Assembly: GCF_001263355.1 (NCBI RefSeq) | Contig: NZ_LGYO01000011.1 | Span: 1-64,000, forward strand | Source: Acetobacterium bakii | GTDB lineage: Bacteria > Bacillota > Clostridia > Eubacteriales > Eubacteriaceae | DNA length: 64,000 bases | Direction of reading: 5' to 3' | In this document: one piece after another, positions 53,691 through 62,118 of the stretch | Numbering within the stretch: position 1 is the first letter of the stretch | Layout of the letters: each line of letters starts with the position of its first letter | Program-made: the position numbers and the translations under genes | The notes under the pieces: model-generated | Databases searched by the model: none | The model's input: the letters and a program-made list of their open reading frames with translations, nothing else | Told to the model about the DNA's origin: nothing

Positions 53691-55811
53691 ATGGAAACCA
53701 TAAGTAAAGCAATAAAAAAAAAGGATCATGACTCGAAAATAAGCGGCCAAGCGCTTTATGCGGATGATTATGTAATGAACGGTATGCTTTATGGCAGGCT
53801 ACTGGGATCATCCAAGGCCAGGGCCCGTATTACCGCTATTATTATTCCCGATTTGCCCGAGGGTTACCTTGTGGTGGACAAGTACGATGTACCGGGGACA
53901 AACAGGGTCCAAATTATTCAGGATGATACGCCGGTTTTTGCCGAGGAAACAGTGGAGTTTGTGGGCGATCCGATTTTAATGGTCGTCGGGCCGGAATATA
54001 ATAAAGTGGAGAGCATTCTGGAGAATATTGTGGTTTTATATGAAGAATTGGTCCCCACCTTTAACATGCGCAAAGCAGATACGGTTTTCTTTGATTATCA
54101 TTATGCCAAGGGCGACTTTGACAAGGCACAAGATGAAGCTGATCATATTTTTGAGGAGACTTTTCAGACCGGTCATCAGGAACATGCTTATCTCGAAACC
54201 CAGGGTATCATTGCTTACCCTCATGCTGGGCGCATGGTGATAAGAGGTTCCATGCAATGTCCATATTATGTGCATACTGCAGTCACCAAAGCACTGGGCT
54301 ATGATGCCAGAAACGTTCAGGTTATTCAGGAGACCACTGGCGGTGGTTTTGGCGGCAAGGAAGATTTCCCATCAATACTCGCTTGTCAGACTGCTGCCGC
54401 AGCCCTAAAAACGAACCGGCCGGTGAAGGTTATTTTTAACCGGCGTGAAGATATGGCGTTTACTTCCAAACGCCATCCCTCAGTCTGCACCTATAAAGTC
54501 GCGGTTAAGGACAACATGATTACCGGTATGGGCATTGACCTGATATTAAACGGCGGCGCCTATACCACGCATTCATCGGTTGTTTTACAACGGGCGCTGA
54601 TTTCTTCAAGCGGAGTATATAAAATTGACAATCTCCGGGTTGCCGGCCGTGCGGTGAAGACCAATATGGTACCGAGTGGTGCCTACCGGGGCTTCGGCAG
54701 TCCCCAGACTATTTTTGCCCTGGAAATGATGATGGATCATGTCGCCCGAAAATTAGGAACTGAATCACTGGAATTCAAAGAAAAACATATGGTTAAACAG
54801 GGGGATACCACAGCTACCAGTGGAAAACATCATTTTCATGTGCCTCTTCCGGAAATGATTCAGCGCATCAATGAGCTGACAGATTATCCGGCTAAGCGTA
54901 AACGGTACAGTCGACAGAGCGGTCGGTACCGCAGAGGCATGGGCTTAGCCCTGTCTTTTCATGGCTGCGGTTTCACCGGCAGCGCCGAAGGTGAACACAT
55001 TAAGCCGGTGGTCAGAATCAGAAAAGCCGCCGATGATCAGGTAGAAATTCTCACCGGGAATACGGATATGGGTCAAGGTTTGAAAACAACTTTCTGTAAA
55101 ATTGTAGGGGAAACTCTGGGCATTCCCTTTGAGCAGGTGCTTATCGAAAATCCGGATACCGACCGTGTGCCGGATTCCGGACCTACGGTGGCAAGCCGTT
55201 CGATTATGATAGTTGGATCCTTGTTGCAGCAGGCGGCTGAAAAACTGAGGCAAATATGGCAGACGGGTGAAGAACAGATTGTCGAAGAACATTATGTCGA
55301 ACCGAAATTTATTATTCCATTCGATCTTGAACGATTTAGGGGAGATGCCTATCCCACCTATTCCTGGGCGGTGAATGCGGTAGAAGTGGAAATCGATACC
55401 CTGACCGCCGAGACCAGGATTCTCGGAGCCTGGGGTATTTATGATGTGGGGGTTCCCATCGATTTGAATATCATCCAGGGTCAGATGCAGGGGGGCCTCC
55501 TCCAGGGGATTGGGTATGCGGCAATGGAAAAAATCGATTATAACGCCCAGGGTATAATCCGAAACAATAACTTCAGTGATTACAGCATTCCCACCGCCAT
55601 GGATGTGCCCAATCTGGTTACCGAAGTGATTAATAATCCCTATACGCATGGCCCTTATGGCGCTAAGGGTGCGGGTGAATTATCATTTGCCGGTGCCGCT
55701 CCGGCTTATGTTGAGGCCCTGGAAAACGCCCTGGGGGTTGATTTAAATAAGGTTCCCTTTACCATGGAAGATACCATGGGGGTTTTGCGGGAGGTGCACC
55801 ACCATGATTAG
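53691..55811 (+). CDS. Xanthine dehydrogenase-family molybdenum-binding subunit
   Basis: The large catalytic subunit of a molybdenum hydroxylase (706 residues). Positions that match xanthine dehydrogenase active-site residues are all present: glutamine in TGHQEHAYLE (near 166), glutamate in GGGFGGKEDF (near 217), arginine in GAYRGFG (near 333) and the catalytic glutamate in GAKGAGELSF (near 663). This supports a purine-type substrate, though related enzymes act on other N-heterocycles. GGAGGTG precedes the ATG at 53691; an in-frame ATG seven codons earlier lacks a site. The FeS and FAD subunits follow with overlaps of eight and seven bases. Confidence 0.92.
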   Translation: METISKAIKKKDHDSKISGQALYADDYVMNGMLYGRLLGSSKARARITAIIIPDLPEGYLVVDKYDVPGTNRVQIIQDDTPVFAEETVEFVGDPILMVVGPEYNKVESILENIVVLYEELVPTFNMRKADTVFFDYHYAKGDFDKAQDEADHIFEETFQTGHQEHAYLETQGIIAYPHAGRMVIRGSMQCPYYVHTAVTKALGYDARNVQVIQETTGGGFGGKEDFPSILACQTAAAALKTNRPVKVIFNRREDMAFTSKRHPSVCTYKVAVKDNMITGMGIDLILNGGAYTTHSSVVLQRALISSSGVYKIDNLRVAGRAVKTNMVPSGAYRGFGSPQTIFALEMMMDHVARKLGTESLEFKEKHMVKQGDTTATSGKHHFHVPLPEMIQRINELTDYPAKRKRYSRQSGRYRRGMGLALSFHGCGFTGSAEGEHIKPVVRIRKAADDQVEILTGNTDMGQGLKTTFCKIVGETLGIPFEQVLIENPDTDRVPDSGPTVASRSIMIVGSLLQQAAEKLRQIWQTGEEQIVEEHYVEPKFIIPFDLERFRGDAYPTYSWAVNAVEVEIDTLTAETRILGAWGIYDVGVPIDLNIIQGQMQGGLLQGIGYAAMEKIDYNAQGIIRNNNFSDYSIPTAMDVPNLVTEVINNPYTHGPYGAKGAGELSFAGAAPAYVEALENALGVDLNKVPFTMEDTMGVLREVHHHD

Positions 55812-56271
55812 CTTTATGCTTAACGGGACAAAGGTTGTTTCCACAGCCCGGGCCAACGAGCCCCTGCTTAATGTATTGCGCAATGAATTTCATCTTAGCG
55901 GGGTAAAGTGCGGCTGTAACGAAGGCGAATGCGGTGCTTGCGCAGTTATTCTGGATGGTCGCCTGGCAAACTCATGTATGGTGGCTCTAGGCAGTATTCA
56001 GGGAAGTAAGGTTATAACCATTGAAGGGTATCGTACTACTGAGCGTTTTACAGTTCTGGATATGGCCTATGCTTCAGTCGGTGCGGTCCAGTGTGGTTTT
56101 TGTATTCCCGGTATGATCCTGGCATCTGAATGTATTCTTGCCAAAAATCCCAACCCCACAAGAGCTGAGATTCAAGCAGGTATTTCAGGCAATCTCTGCC
56201 GGTGCACCGGTTACAATGCTATCGTCGCAGCGATTGGTATCGCAGCTAAGGAGGGGCAGGGCTTATGGTAA
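55804..56271 (+). CDS. Molybdenum hydroxylase [2Fe-2S] subunit
   Basis: A 155-residue small subunit with two [2Fe-2S] domains. The N-terminal plant-ferredoxin-type cluster is bound by CGCNEGECGAC (near 38-48) and a further cysteine near 60; the C-terminal helical domain has QCGFCIPGM (near 99) and GNLCRCTGYNAIV. It passes electrons from molybdenum to FAD. It overlaps the Mo subunit (eight bases) and the FAD subunit (seven bases). Confidence 0.95.
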   Translation: MISFMLNGTKVVSTARANEPLLNVLRNEFHLSGVKCGCNEGECGACAVILDGRLANSCMVALGSIQGSKVITIEGYRTTERFTVLDMAYASVGAVQCGFCIPGMILASECILAKNPNPTRAEIQAGISGNLCRCTGYNAIVAAIGIAAKEGQGLW

Positions 56272-57083
56272 ATGGTTATCAGGCAAGATCTTTGCAGGAA
56301 GCACTTGACATCCTTAGTAGTGAAGCGGTTATTCCGTACAGCGGGGGGACTGATTTAATGAAGAAAGCGAATGGAAATGCAACATATCTCTTCCTCAATA
56401 AGGTACCGGAAATGAAAAACATCCGGGAAGATAGAAAATATATTCGGATTGGTGCCGGATGTACGTTTACTGAAATTATTGAAAGTGAACTGACCCCTGC
56501 TATTCTTAAGGAAGCGGCCGCGCTGGTGGCAGCACCGGCTATCCGCAACCTTGGAACGGTGGGCGGAAATATCTGTAATGGCTCCCCAAAAGCAGATTGT
56601 GCCCTTATCTTTTTTGTGACGGATTCTAAATTACGTCTGGTCAGCAAAAAAGGCGAACGTGTTATTCCGATATCTGAATTTTATCTTGGCAGAAACCATA
56701 CCATCTTGCAAAAGGATGAACTGCTTGTGGAGATTTTCATGAATAAAACCGGTTTTGAAAATTATTGCTATAAGAAGGTGGGGGCAAGAAAGGCTTTGAC
56801 AATGTCGCGGGTGTCTTTTGCCGCCATACTGAATATGGCAGATGGTAAAATCACTCAATGCATGATCGCCTTCGGTGCTGTTGGCGAGGTTATACTCCGA
56901 CGAAAAGAAATTGATGACATGCTAATTGGCAGGACTATTCCTGAGGCTCGGGCGGTAAAAGAAAATTATCTGGCGGCCTATGAACAGGCCATTAATCCTG
57001 TTCAAGGCAGAATTTCGGCCGAATACAAGAAGACCGTTTGCATGAATCTGCTGGGTGACTTTCTTGACAGCAAGGGGATTTAA
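56265..57083 (+). CDS. Molybdenum hydroxylase FAD-binding subunit
   Basis: A 272-residue FAD subunit (CoxM/XdhB type). FAD-binding motifs YSGGTDLMKKANG (near 25) and TVGGNICNGSPKADC (near 104) are present, and the C-terminal CO-dehydrogenase-flavoprotein domain is complete. It transfers electrons to NAD or ferredoxin. The gene order Mo-FeS-FAD differs from the E. coli xdhABC order. No cofactor-maturation gene (XdhC/MocA type) follows; the next gene is convergent. Confidence 0.93.
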   Translation: MVNGYQARSLQEALDILSSEAVIPYSGGTDLMKKANGNATYLFLNKVPEMKNIREDRKYIRIGAGCTFTEIIESELTPAILKEAAALVAAPAIRNLGTVGGNICNGSPKADCALIFFVTDSKLRLVSKKGERVIPISEFYLGRNHTILQKDELLVEIFMNKTGFENYCYKKVGARKALTMSRVSFAAILNMADGKITQCMIAFGAVGEVILRRKEIDDMLIGRTIPEARAVKENYLAAYEQAINPVQGRISAEYKKTVCMNLLGDFLDSKGI

Positions 57084-57119
57084 ACTTTAACATAATTCAC
57101 TAAAAGATTAAAATTTCCA

Positions 57120-58169
57120 TCATGCTTTTATGGCCCAGCGTAGTTTCGCAGAACGGGCACGGCCGTTGGTATTACATTCTTCCGGTGATGGCCGAATAGG
57201 GCCTTGTGCTATTTCCCGATAGACGCCTTCTCGAAAAAAGCGTTTAAACGATTTTTTAACCAGGCGATCTTCACCGGAATGAAATGAAAGGATGGCAACC
57301 CGACCACCCGGGGCAAGGGTTCCGGGTATCTTTTCTAAAAATTCATATAATACTTCGAATTCATCATTGACATCAATTCTTAAGGCCTGAAAGCAGCGCT
57401 GACAGGATTTTTTAATAGCATCTTTCCCATTTTGTCCGGGAATACAGCTTAGCGCATCTTTGATGACTTCCTGGAGCTGGGTGGTTGTTGATATCGCGAT
57501 TCCTTTTTTCCTTTGGGAAATAATAGCGCCAGCGATTGCTGCAGCATTAGGCTCGTCGGCGTTTTCGATCAGCATCCCTTCTAATTCATCCAGCGAAATT
57601 GTTTTTAAACGATCGGCGGCAGAAATACCTTTGTCGGGATTCAGCCGTAAATCCAACGGCCCTTCAAATTTAAATGAAAATCCCCGTTCCGGATTGTCTA
57701 TTTGCATGGAAGAGACACCCAAATCGGCTAATACAAAATCCAGTGGCCCTGATGCTAAAGCAATTTGATCGATATCGGAAAAGTTCATTTGTCTGAGAGT
57801 TAAAATTTCGGAGCCATAGCCAAGGCTCTCTAAGCGCTTTTGGGTCCGGGGTAACTCAATGGAATCGACATCCATTGCATACAAGTGCCCCTTAGAATCC
57901 AAGCATTTAAGCATCGCTAAGGTATGACCGCCAAAGCCCAGGGTTGCATCCAATCCCGTTTGTCCCGGCGTGATTTGCAGGAATTCCAGTATTTCTTTAA
58001 CGCAAATGGAACGATGCATGCCCGCCGGCGTACTGCCCTTTTGAATAACTTTTTCCACGGTGTCGGCATATTTCTCGGGTTGCAGTTCCTTATACTTATC
58101 TTTATAAGCTTTAGGGTGCGTGCCTTTATAGCGCGGACGCCGCTGATGTTTTTGCTCTTGATTATCCAT
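57120..58169 (-). CDS. RsmH-family 16S rRNA C1402 N4-methyltransferase, long form
   Basis: A 349-residue methyltransferase with the complete RsmH signature: GLDATLGFGGHTLAML (near 74), LADLGVSSMQIDNPERGFSF (near 149), ALRIDVNDE and AILSFHSGEDR. It carries an extra, very basic N-terminus of about 50 residues (RRPRYKGTHPKAYKDKY) before the usual start region TPAGMHRSICVKEIL. The ordinary rsmH sits in the division-wall cluster, which is not here, so this may be a second paralogue. It could have the same or a shifted rRNA target. Confidence 0.88.
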   Translation of the reverse strand: MDNQEQKHQRRPRYKGTHPKAYKDKYKELQPEKYADTVEKVIQKGSTPAGMHRSICVKEILEFLQITPGQTGLDATLGFGGHTLAMLKCLDSKGHLYAMDVDSIELPRTQKRLESLGYGSEILTLRQMNFSDIDQIALASGPLDFVLADLGVSSMQIDNPERGFSFKFEGPLDLRLNPDKGISAADRLKTISLDELEGMLIENADEPNAAAIAGAIISQRKKGIAISTTTQLQEVIKDALSCIPGQNGKDAIKKSCQRCFQALRIDVNDEFEVLYEFLEKIPGTLAPGGRVAILSFHSGEDRLVKKSFKRFFREGVYREIAQGPIRPSPEECNTNGRARSAKLRWAIKA

Positions 58170-58268
58170 TGCACAACCATCGTAATTTGGAGTTTATGAA
58201 TTTGGAATTTGAAATTGATGTACTATGAAACGCTTTACTCATTTTTTCCACCTTTTTAATAGCTTTTT

Positions 58269-58320
58269 GTATTTGCTTTTATAAATTATATAATATCAAA
58301 TACAATTCATAAAAGCAAAT
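58269..58320. promoter_or_regulatory. Nested inverted repeats with -10 box in the rsmH-like/rhodanese interval
   Basis: ATTTGCTTTTATAAATT (58271-58287) and AATTCATAAAAGCAAAT (58304-58320) are inverted with one mismatch, 16 bases apart. A second pair, GTATTTG (58269-58275) and CAAATAC (58297-58303), competes for the left arm. A TATAAT (58289-58294) lies between. This looks like a regulator-binding region for one or both divergent genes. Confidence 0.5.
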
Positions 58321-58437
58321 CAAGGTTGGCAGTACCCTTATAATAATCATGCAACTGGAGATCCGGGAAAGTAATCCGGGACAGGTAACCGCGTCATAAT
58401 TGGATTGGCGGAGCAGGAAAAGGAGGTGACTAAGGAA

Positions 58438-58749
58438 ATGTATAAAAAAATCACAGCCCAGGAGGCAAAGAGTATCATTGACAGCCGTGAAGAGGTTATA
58501 ATTTTGGATGTGCGCACTCAGAAGGAATTTGATGAAGGATATATCGAAAATGCTGTTTTAATCCCTCATACAGAAATTGAAAACCAGGCACCAGGTGTCT
58601 TAACAGATAAGAATGCAAAAATTTTAGTCTATTGCCGTACCGGTAGCCGCAGTGCAGTGGCGGCTAAGAAATTAGCAGAAATGGGTTATGCCAACGTTTA
58701 TGATTTCGGCGGTATCGTGGATTGGCCCTATGGCGTGGTTGTAAAATAA
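58438..58749 (+). CDS. Rhodanese-domain protein
   Basis: A single-domain rhodanese of 103 residues, a family that moves sulfane sulfur via a cysteine persulfide. The active-site loop is YCRTGSRS (Cys near residue 66), preceded by ILDVRTQKEFDEGYI and ending in NVYDFGGIVDWPYG. The ATG at 58438 follows GGAGGTG; a TTG 11 codons upstream is less likely. There is no signal peptide. A 3' fragment of a close paralogue lies at 61958-62005. Confidence 0.9.
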   Translation: MYKKITAQEAKSIIDSREEVIILDVRTQKEFDEGYIENAVLIPHTEIENQAPGVLTDKNAKILVYCRTGSRSAVAAKKLAEMGYANVYDFGGIVDWPYGVVVK

Positions 58750-58880
58750 GGGCTGAATCCTAAGTTAAAAACCGGTTCAGGAACTTTACGCAAACTTATT
58801 ATATTTATCGTTGGCTGGTTTGATAGAATTTTTATGATTGGGGTACTCAATAAAGAAATAAAAAGTAAGGAGGAAGTGGA

Positions 58881-60047
58881 ATGTTAAAAGCCAATACAGG
58901 GGCGAGTACTGACAAAATTGCCAAAAAAGCAGGTGGAGAAGCGGCTAAAAAGGCCAAAGCCGGACTTGGCGATATTAAAATGGCCTTTGCTTACGCAAGC
59001 TATACGTATGATTTGGATGATATGCTGGCAGGAATTAAAGAGGAATTGCCAGGCATCCCGATTATCGGAAATACATCCTTTACAGGGGTTATTTTGCCTG
59101 AGGGTTTTATTTCGGGCGAGGAGGGTTTTCTTGGCATGCTGCTACTCGGGGATCCGGATTTAAAGGTAGGGATTGCAGGTGTGAAAAAAGGTGAAAGTGC
59201 GATTTCTGATGGTAAAAAAGTGGCTCAAAAAGCCATGGAAAACGCAGGAAAGTCAGAACCACCCAGTTATTTTTACATGGTGGCGCCTCCGGGAGAGGAA
59301 GAATATTTTTTAAAGGGCATTACCGAGGTTATTGGGAGAGTGCCTTTCTTCGGCGGGAGTGCAGCAGATAATGCCATCGCCGGGGAATGGAAGCTTTTTA
59401 CAGCTGAGGGATCCTTTGCAGATGGGGTGGCAGTGGCTTTTTTCTATACGGACAAAGAAATGAAAAATCGTTTTACCGGAGCTTATCATGAAACGAAAGA
59501 CCGGGGCATTGTCACCAAAGTCAGGGGCGACCGGACCCTGGTAGAAATTGACGGAGAGCCGGCATTGGAAAAATATGCAAAATGGTTGGGTGTCGATGTG
59601 GCATCATTAAAGAACGGCAACTTGTTGGCAGCCGCGATTACCGCGCCTCTTGGGGTTAAAGACCGTTTGGGGGATTTAGTCGCCATCCGTCATCCTATGA
59701 ATGGGAATGCGGATGGTTCTATGGCCATTGGCAGTAAGATAACCGAAGGGACGGCAGTCATTCGCATGGAAGCCACCGTCGATGACCTCATTGAATCCTC
59801 GGGAAACGAATTAAGGGCATTAAAGGGAAAAATGGCAGGGACTCCTGGAGCATTTCATCTGGTTCATTGCGGCGGCAGGCGGGCAGGGATTGGCGATCGG
59901 ATTGAAGAGGTGGTGAAACAAGTAAAAGCCGCAGCCGGGGAGGTTCCCTTTATTATGGAATTTACATTTGGAGAATATGGGTTTGAAGCAGATGGTATTA
60001 ATACCTGCGGCGGTTTGATGTTGTCCTATACCGGATTTGCAAAGTAA
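58881..60047 (+). CDS. FIST-domain sensory protein
   Basis: A 388-residue protein with an N-terminal FIST_N domain (about 20-215; PIIGNTSFTGVILPEGF) and a C-terminal FIST_C domain (about 225-370; HCGGRRAGIG, FTFGEYGFEADGINTCGG). FIST domains are sensory modules proposed to bind small ligands and often accompany signalling proteins; here the protein stands alone but a diguanylate cyclase gene follows. GGAGG precedes the ATG. The ligand is unknown. Confidence 0.88.
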   Translation: MLKANTGASTDKIAKKAGGEAAKKAKAGLGDIKMAFAYASYTYDLDDMLAGIKEELPGIPIIGNTSFTGVILPEGFISGEEGFLGMLLLGDPDLKVGIAGVKKGESAISDGKKVAQKAMENAGKSEPPSYFYMVAPPGEEEYFLKGITEVIGRVPFFGGSAADNAIAGEWKLFTAEGSFADGVAVAFFYTDKEMKNRFTGAYHETKDRGIVTKVRGDRTLVEIDGEPALEKYAKWLGVDVASLKNGNLLAAAITAPLGVKDRLGDLVAIRHPMNGNADGSMAIGSKITEGTAVIRMEATVDDLIESSGNELRALKGKMAGTPGAFHLVHCGGRRAGIGDRIEEVVKQVKAAAGEVPFIMEFTFGEYGFEADGINTCGGLMLSYTGFAK

Positions 60048-60078
60048 GCATTAAATTTGTGGAAAAAGTTCGCCTCAA

Positions 60079-60113
60079 AATGGCAAGGGAATAAACGTTC
60101 CCTTGTCATTTTC
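60079..60113 (+). terminator. Terminator after FIST gene
   Basis: AATGGCAAGGGAA (60079-60091) pairs with TTCCCTTGTCATT (60098-60110, one G-U), then a short T-rich tail. The T-tract is weak. Confidence 0.7.
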
Positions 60114-60164
60114 CCTTGTTATTCGGAAAAACATTTAAATGATCAGTAATTTAAACAATTAATA

Positions 60165-60173
60165 TGCTATAAT
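60165..60173 (+). promoter_or_regulatory. Extended -10 promoter for the GGDEF gene
   Basis: TGCTATAAT (60165-60173), an extended -10, about 110 bases upstream of the chosen start. The leader between shows no riboswitch that I recognise. Confidence 0.5.
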
Positions 60174-60285
60174 TTTTACAGTTACTCAGTAATAAGGGGT
60201 AGCTAAACCAGCACAGAATTTGAAACTATTTTATTACGGCCAGTGTGGAAACGTTTATCTAAAAATATTAAGCCAGGAAAGAGAA

Positions 60286-61104
60286 ATGACAATGATCGAA
60301 ATTAGGAAGCTTATAATTTTTATGTTTGTTAGTCTGCTGCTGATTTATACCTATAAACTTCTTTATGCAACACGGCATAAGAATGATAAATCATACATAT
60401 TTATTATCATGATCTGTGGGCTCAGTGTATTGTCCGTTGCTACTTTTTTAGACCTGATTTCAGGAATTTTCCGAATTCCCTATATTTATATAAGCATAAA
60501 AGCATGCTTTACCCTGGGCGGAATTTTATACATTATTGGAATAATATTATGGACGGATTTCACTAAAAAAATGCTCAATGACCTTGAAAGAATGGCTACT
60601 ATGGATTCGCTGACCGGTTCATTTAATCGAAATGGGTTAAGAAAAGTATTCGAGACATTGATCAAAGATAAAAAACAATTTTATCTTGTTGTCTGTGATC
60701 TTGATGGCACCAAATTAATTAATGATACCCTGGGCCATATAGAGGGGGATCGTTTTATCTGCAACACATGCCGGATCATGATTGATTCGGTGGGGCAGTA
60801 CGGACGGGTTTCGAGATTTGGCGGCGATGAGTTTGTGATACTCTTGGAGCAGAATGAAGTATTGAAAATTGAAAACGTAATTTTGAATATTAAAGAAGAG
60901 ATTTCAAGGCTTTATCCACAGGATAACTTTGGTGTCAGTATCGGCTATGCAAGTTTCTATAAAGAAGGTCGAGCATTTGAAGAGTTAGTTAAGGTGGCTG
61001 ATTCCAGAATGTATGAGGATAAAAAAAACAACCACACCAGGTACCCGGACCCTGGTGATAAAGAACCGGCCAGGCTTATTGATATTCTGGAGTATGCAGA
61101 ATAA
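60286..61104 (+). CDS. Membrane-bound GGDEF diguanylate cyclase
   Basis: A 272-residue protein with three hydrophobic segments (about 8-25, 38-58 and 70-90) followed by a GGDEF domain (about 100-255). The active-site RFGGDEFVILLE is canonical, with the metal-binding aspartate in VVCDLDGTKLIND, so cyclic di-GMP synthesis is likely. The product-inhibition RxxD motif is not obvious. The ATG at 60286 follows AGGAAAGAG; an upstream in-frame TTG would add 22 residues. It is the only cyclic di-GMP gene in the window. Confidence 0.88.
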   Translation: MTMIEIRKLIIFMFVSLLLIYTYKLLYATRHKNDKSYIFIIMICGLSVLSVATFLDLISGIFRIPYIYISIKACFTLGGILYIIGIILWTDFTKKMLNDLERMATMDSLTGSFNRNGLRKVFETLIKDKKQFYLVVCDLDGTKLINDTLGHIEGDRFICNTCRIMIDSVGQYGRVSRFGGDEFVILLEQNEVLKIENVILNIKEEISRLYPQDNFGVSIGYASFYKEGRAFEELVKVADSRMYEDKKNNHTRYPDPGDKEPARLIDILEYAE

Positions 61105-61148
61105 ATAACTCAAGATGAGGCCGATCATATAAGAAATAAAGGTTGCGG

Positions 61149-61817
61149 TTAGTCGGCAAGTTCAATAAATCGTTTAATTAAAATGCCCCCATAGGAATTT
61201 TGACAAGAGGCAGCGCAAAGGAAATTTTCAGTGCATTCCGGGTGAAACTGTACGCCCCATATCTTTTCACCGTATGAAACCGCATGATAGGGTTCGAAAT
61301 TGTTTTTGGCCAGAATTACGGCATTTTTGGGCAATTTGGTCACTGTCTGAAAATGTGAGGCGTAGGCAGAAAAGTGGGCTGGCAAGACACTGAGCAAGGG
61401 ATCTTTTTTGCCTTCTTCGGTCAGATAAATTTCAACTTCACCCTGTTCCGCTCCCAGGGAATGGTAATCCACGGAGCCCCCAAAGGTTTGAGCCAAAAGC
61501 TGATGCCCATAGCAAATGCCCAGAATGGGGATTTTTTTCGTGACAATATCCTTTATCCAGTGCGAGGTGGCAATACTCCAGGGGTCAAAGTCGGTAATCA
61601 TCGCAGGCGACCCGGTAATGATGATGGAAGATACATCTTCCATTAGATCGGAGACGCTCTCAATCAGACCGGGAATACTGTCTTCATGGACGGAAACAAC
61701 TTTTACATCCTCATAGGGAATGCCGGCACAGCCGGCAATGCGAAGATCACAATCCCCGCATTTTGAAATAATTGATTTGTCGGAAAGGCCGGTTTTAATA
61801 ATAAGCAGCTTACTCAT
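61149..61817 (-). CDS. Class I glutamine amidotransferase-like protein
   Basis: A 222-residue protein of the GMP-synthase-like amidotransferase group. The catalytic triad is visible: cysteine in LGICYGHQLLAQ (near 98), histidine and glutamate in GVQFHPE (near 190). These enzymes hydrolyse glutamine or gamma-glutamyl compounds; the substrate is unknown. The middle Cys-rich stretch near the N-terminus (KCGDCDLRIAGCAG) is not typical. AGGGGA precedes the ATG. It is convergent with the GGDEF gene. Confidence 0.85.
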   Translation of the reverse strand: MSKLLIIKTGLSDKSIISKCGDCDLRIAGCAGIPYEDVKVVSVHEDSIPGLIESVSDLMEDVSSIIITGSPAMITDFDPWSIATSHWIKDIVTKKIPILGICYGHQLLAQTFGGSVDYHSLGAEQGEVEIYLTEEGKKDPLLSVLPAHFSAYASHFQTVTKLPKNAVILAKNNFEPYHAVSYGEKIWGVQFHPECTENFLCAASCQNSYGGILIKRFIELAD

Positions 61818-61940
61818 AAGAATCCCCTAACAAAATATTTGCCTGGTTTTGACAACCAAAAGCTGTGATTTTGATTATAACATAATTCAGATCCCAAAGA
61901 GAAAAATTTTAGGGAATCATCGAAAAGGGGAGGTAGAAAA

Positions 61941-62005
61941 ATGAAAAAAATTGTTGTCATGATTTTGGCGGGATCGTGGATTGGCCCTATGAGGTAGTTA
62001 AATAA
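61941..62005 (+). pseudogene. Rhodanese gene remnant (3' end)
   Basis: Codons at 61958-62005 read HDFGGIVDWPYEVVK-stop, almost identical to the C-terminus of the rhodanese at 58438 (YDFGGIVDWPYGVVVK). They are preceded by GGGAGG and ATGAAAAAAATTGTTGT in another frame, which opens a meaningless 18-codon frame. The body of the gene is missing, so this is a deletion remnant. The rest of 61818-61940 shows nothing recognisable. Confidence 0.8.
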
Positions 62006-62067
62006 TAAAAAACGGCAGCTCCAAAATTAGATGGGATCTCTAATATTTGAAGTTGTCGTTTTTTTAT
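62006..62067. terminator. Bidirectional terminator after hydF and the rhodanese remnant
   Basis: A long imperfect stem (AAAACGGCAGCT...AGATTAG side with TCTAATATTTGAAGTTGTCGTTTT side) with A-tract on the left and T7 on the right. Confidence 0.8.
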
Positions 62068-62118
62068 GTCTGTTCATGACAGGAAATAAAACCTTAATTA
62101 TAAAATTATTTAAAATTT

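Noticed and set aside
54945-55649. A 234-codon antisense frame inside the Mo-hydroxylase gene
   Set aside because: Opposite strand of a well-supported gene, no ribosome site, His/Arg/Gly-rich shadow composition.
58321-58437. Known riboswitch before the rhodanese gene
   Set aside because: Compared by eye with cobalamin, SAM, TPP, glycine, fluoride, ZTP and Moco consensus elements; no set of conserved bases is present.
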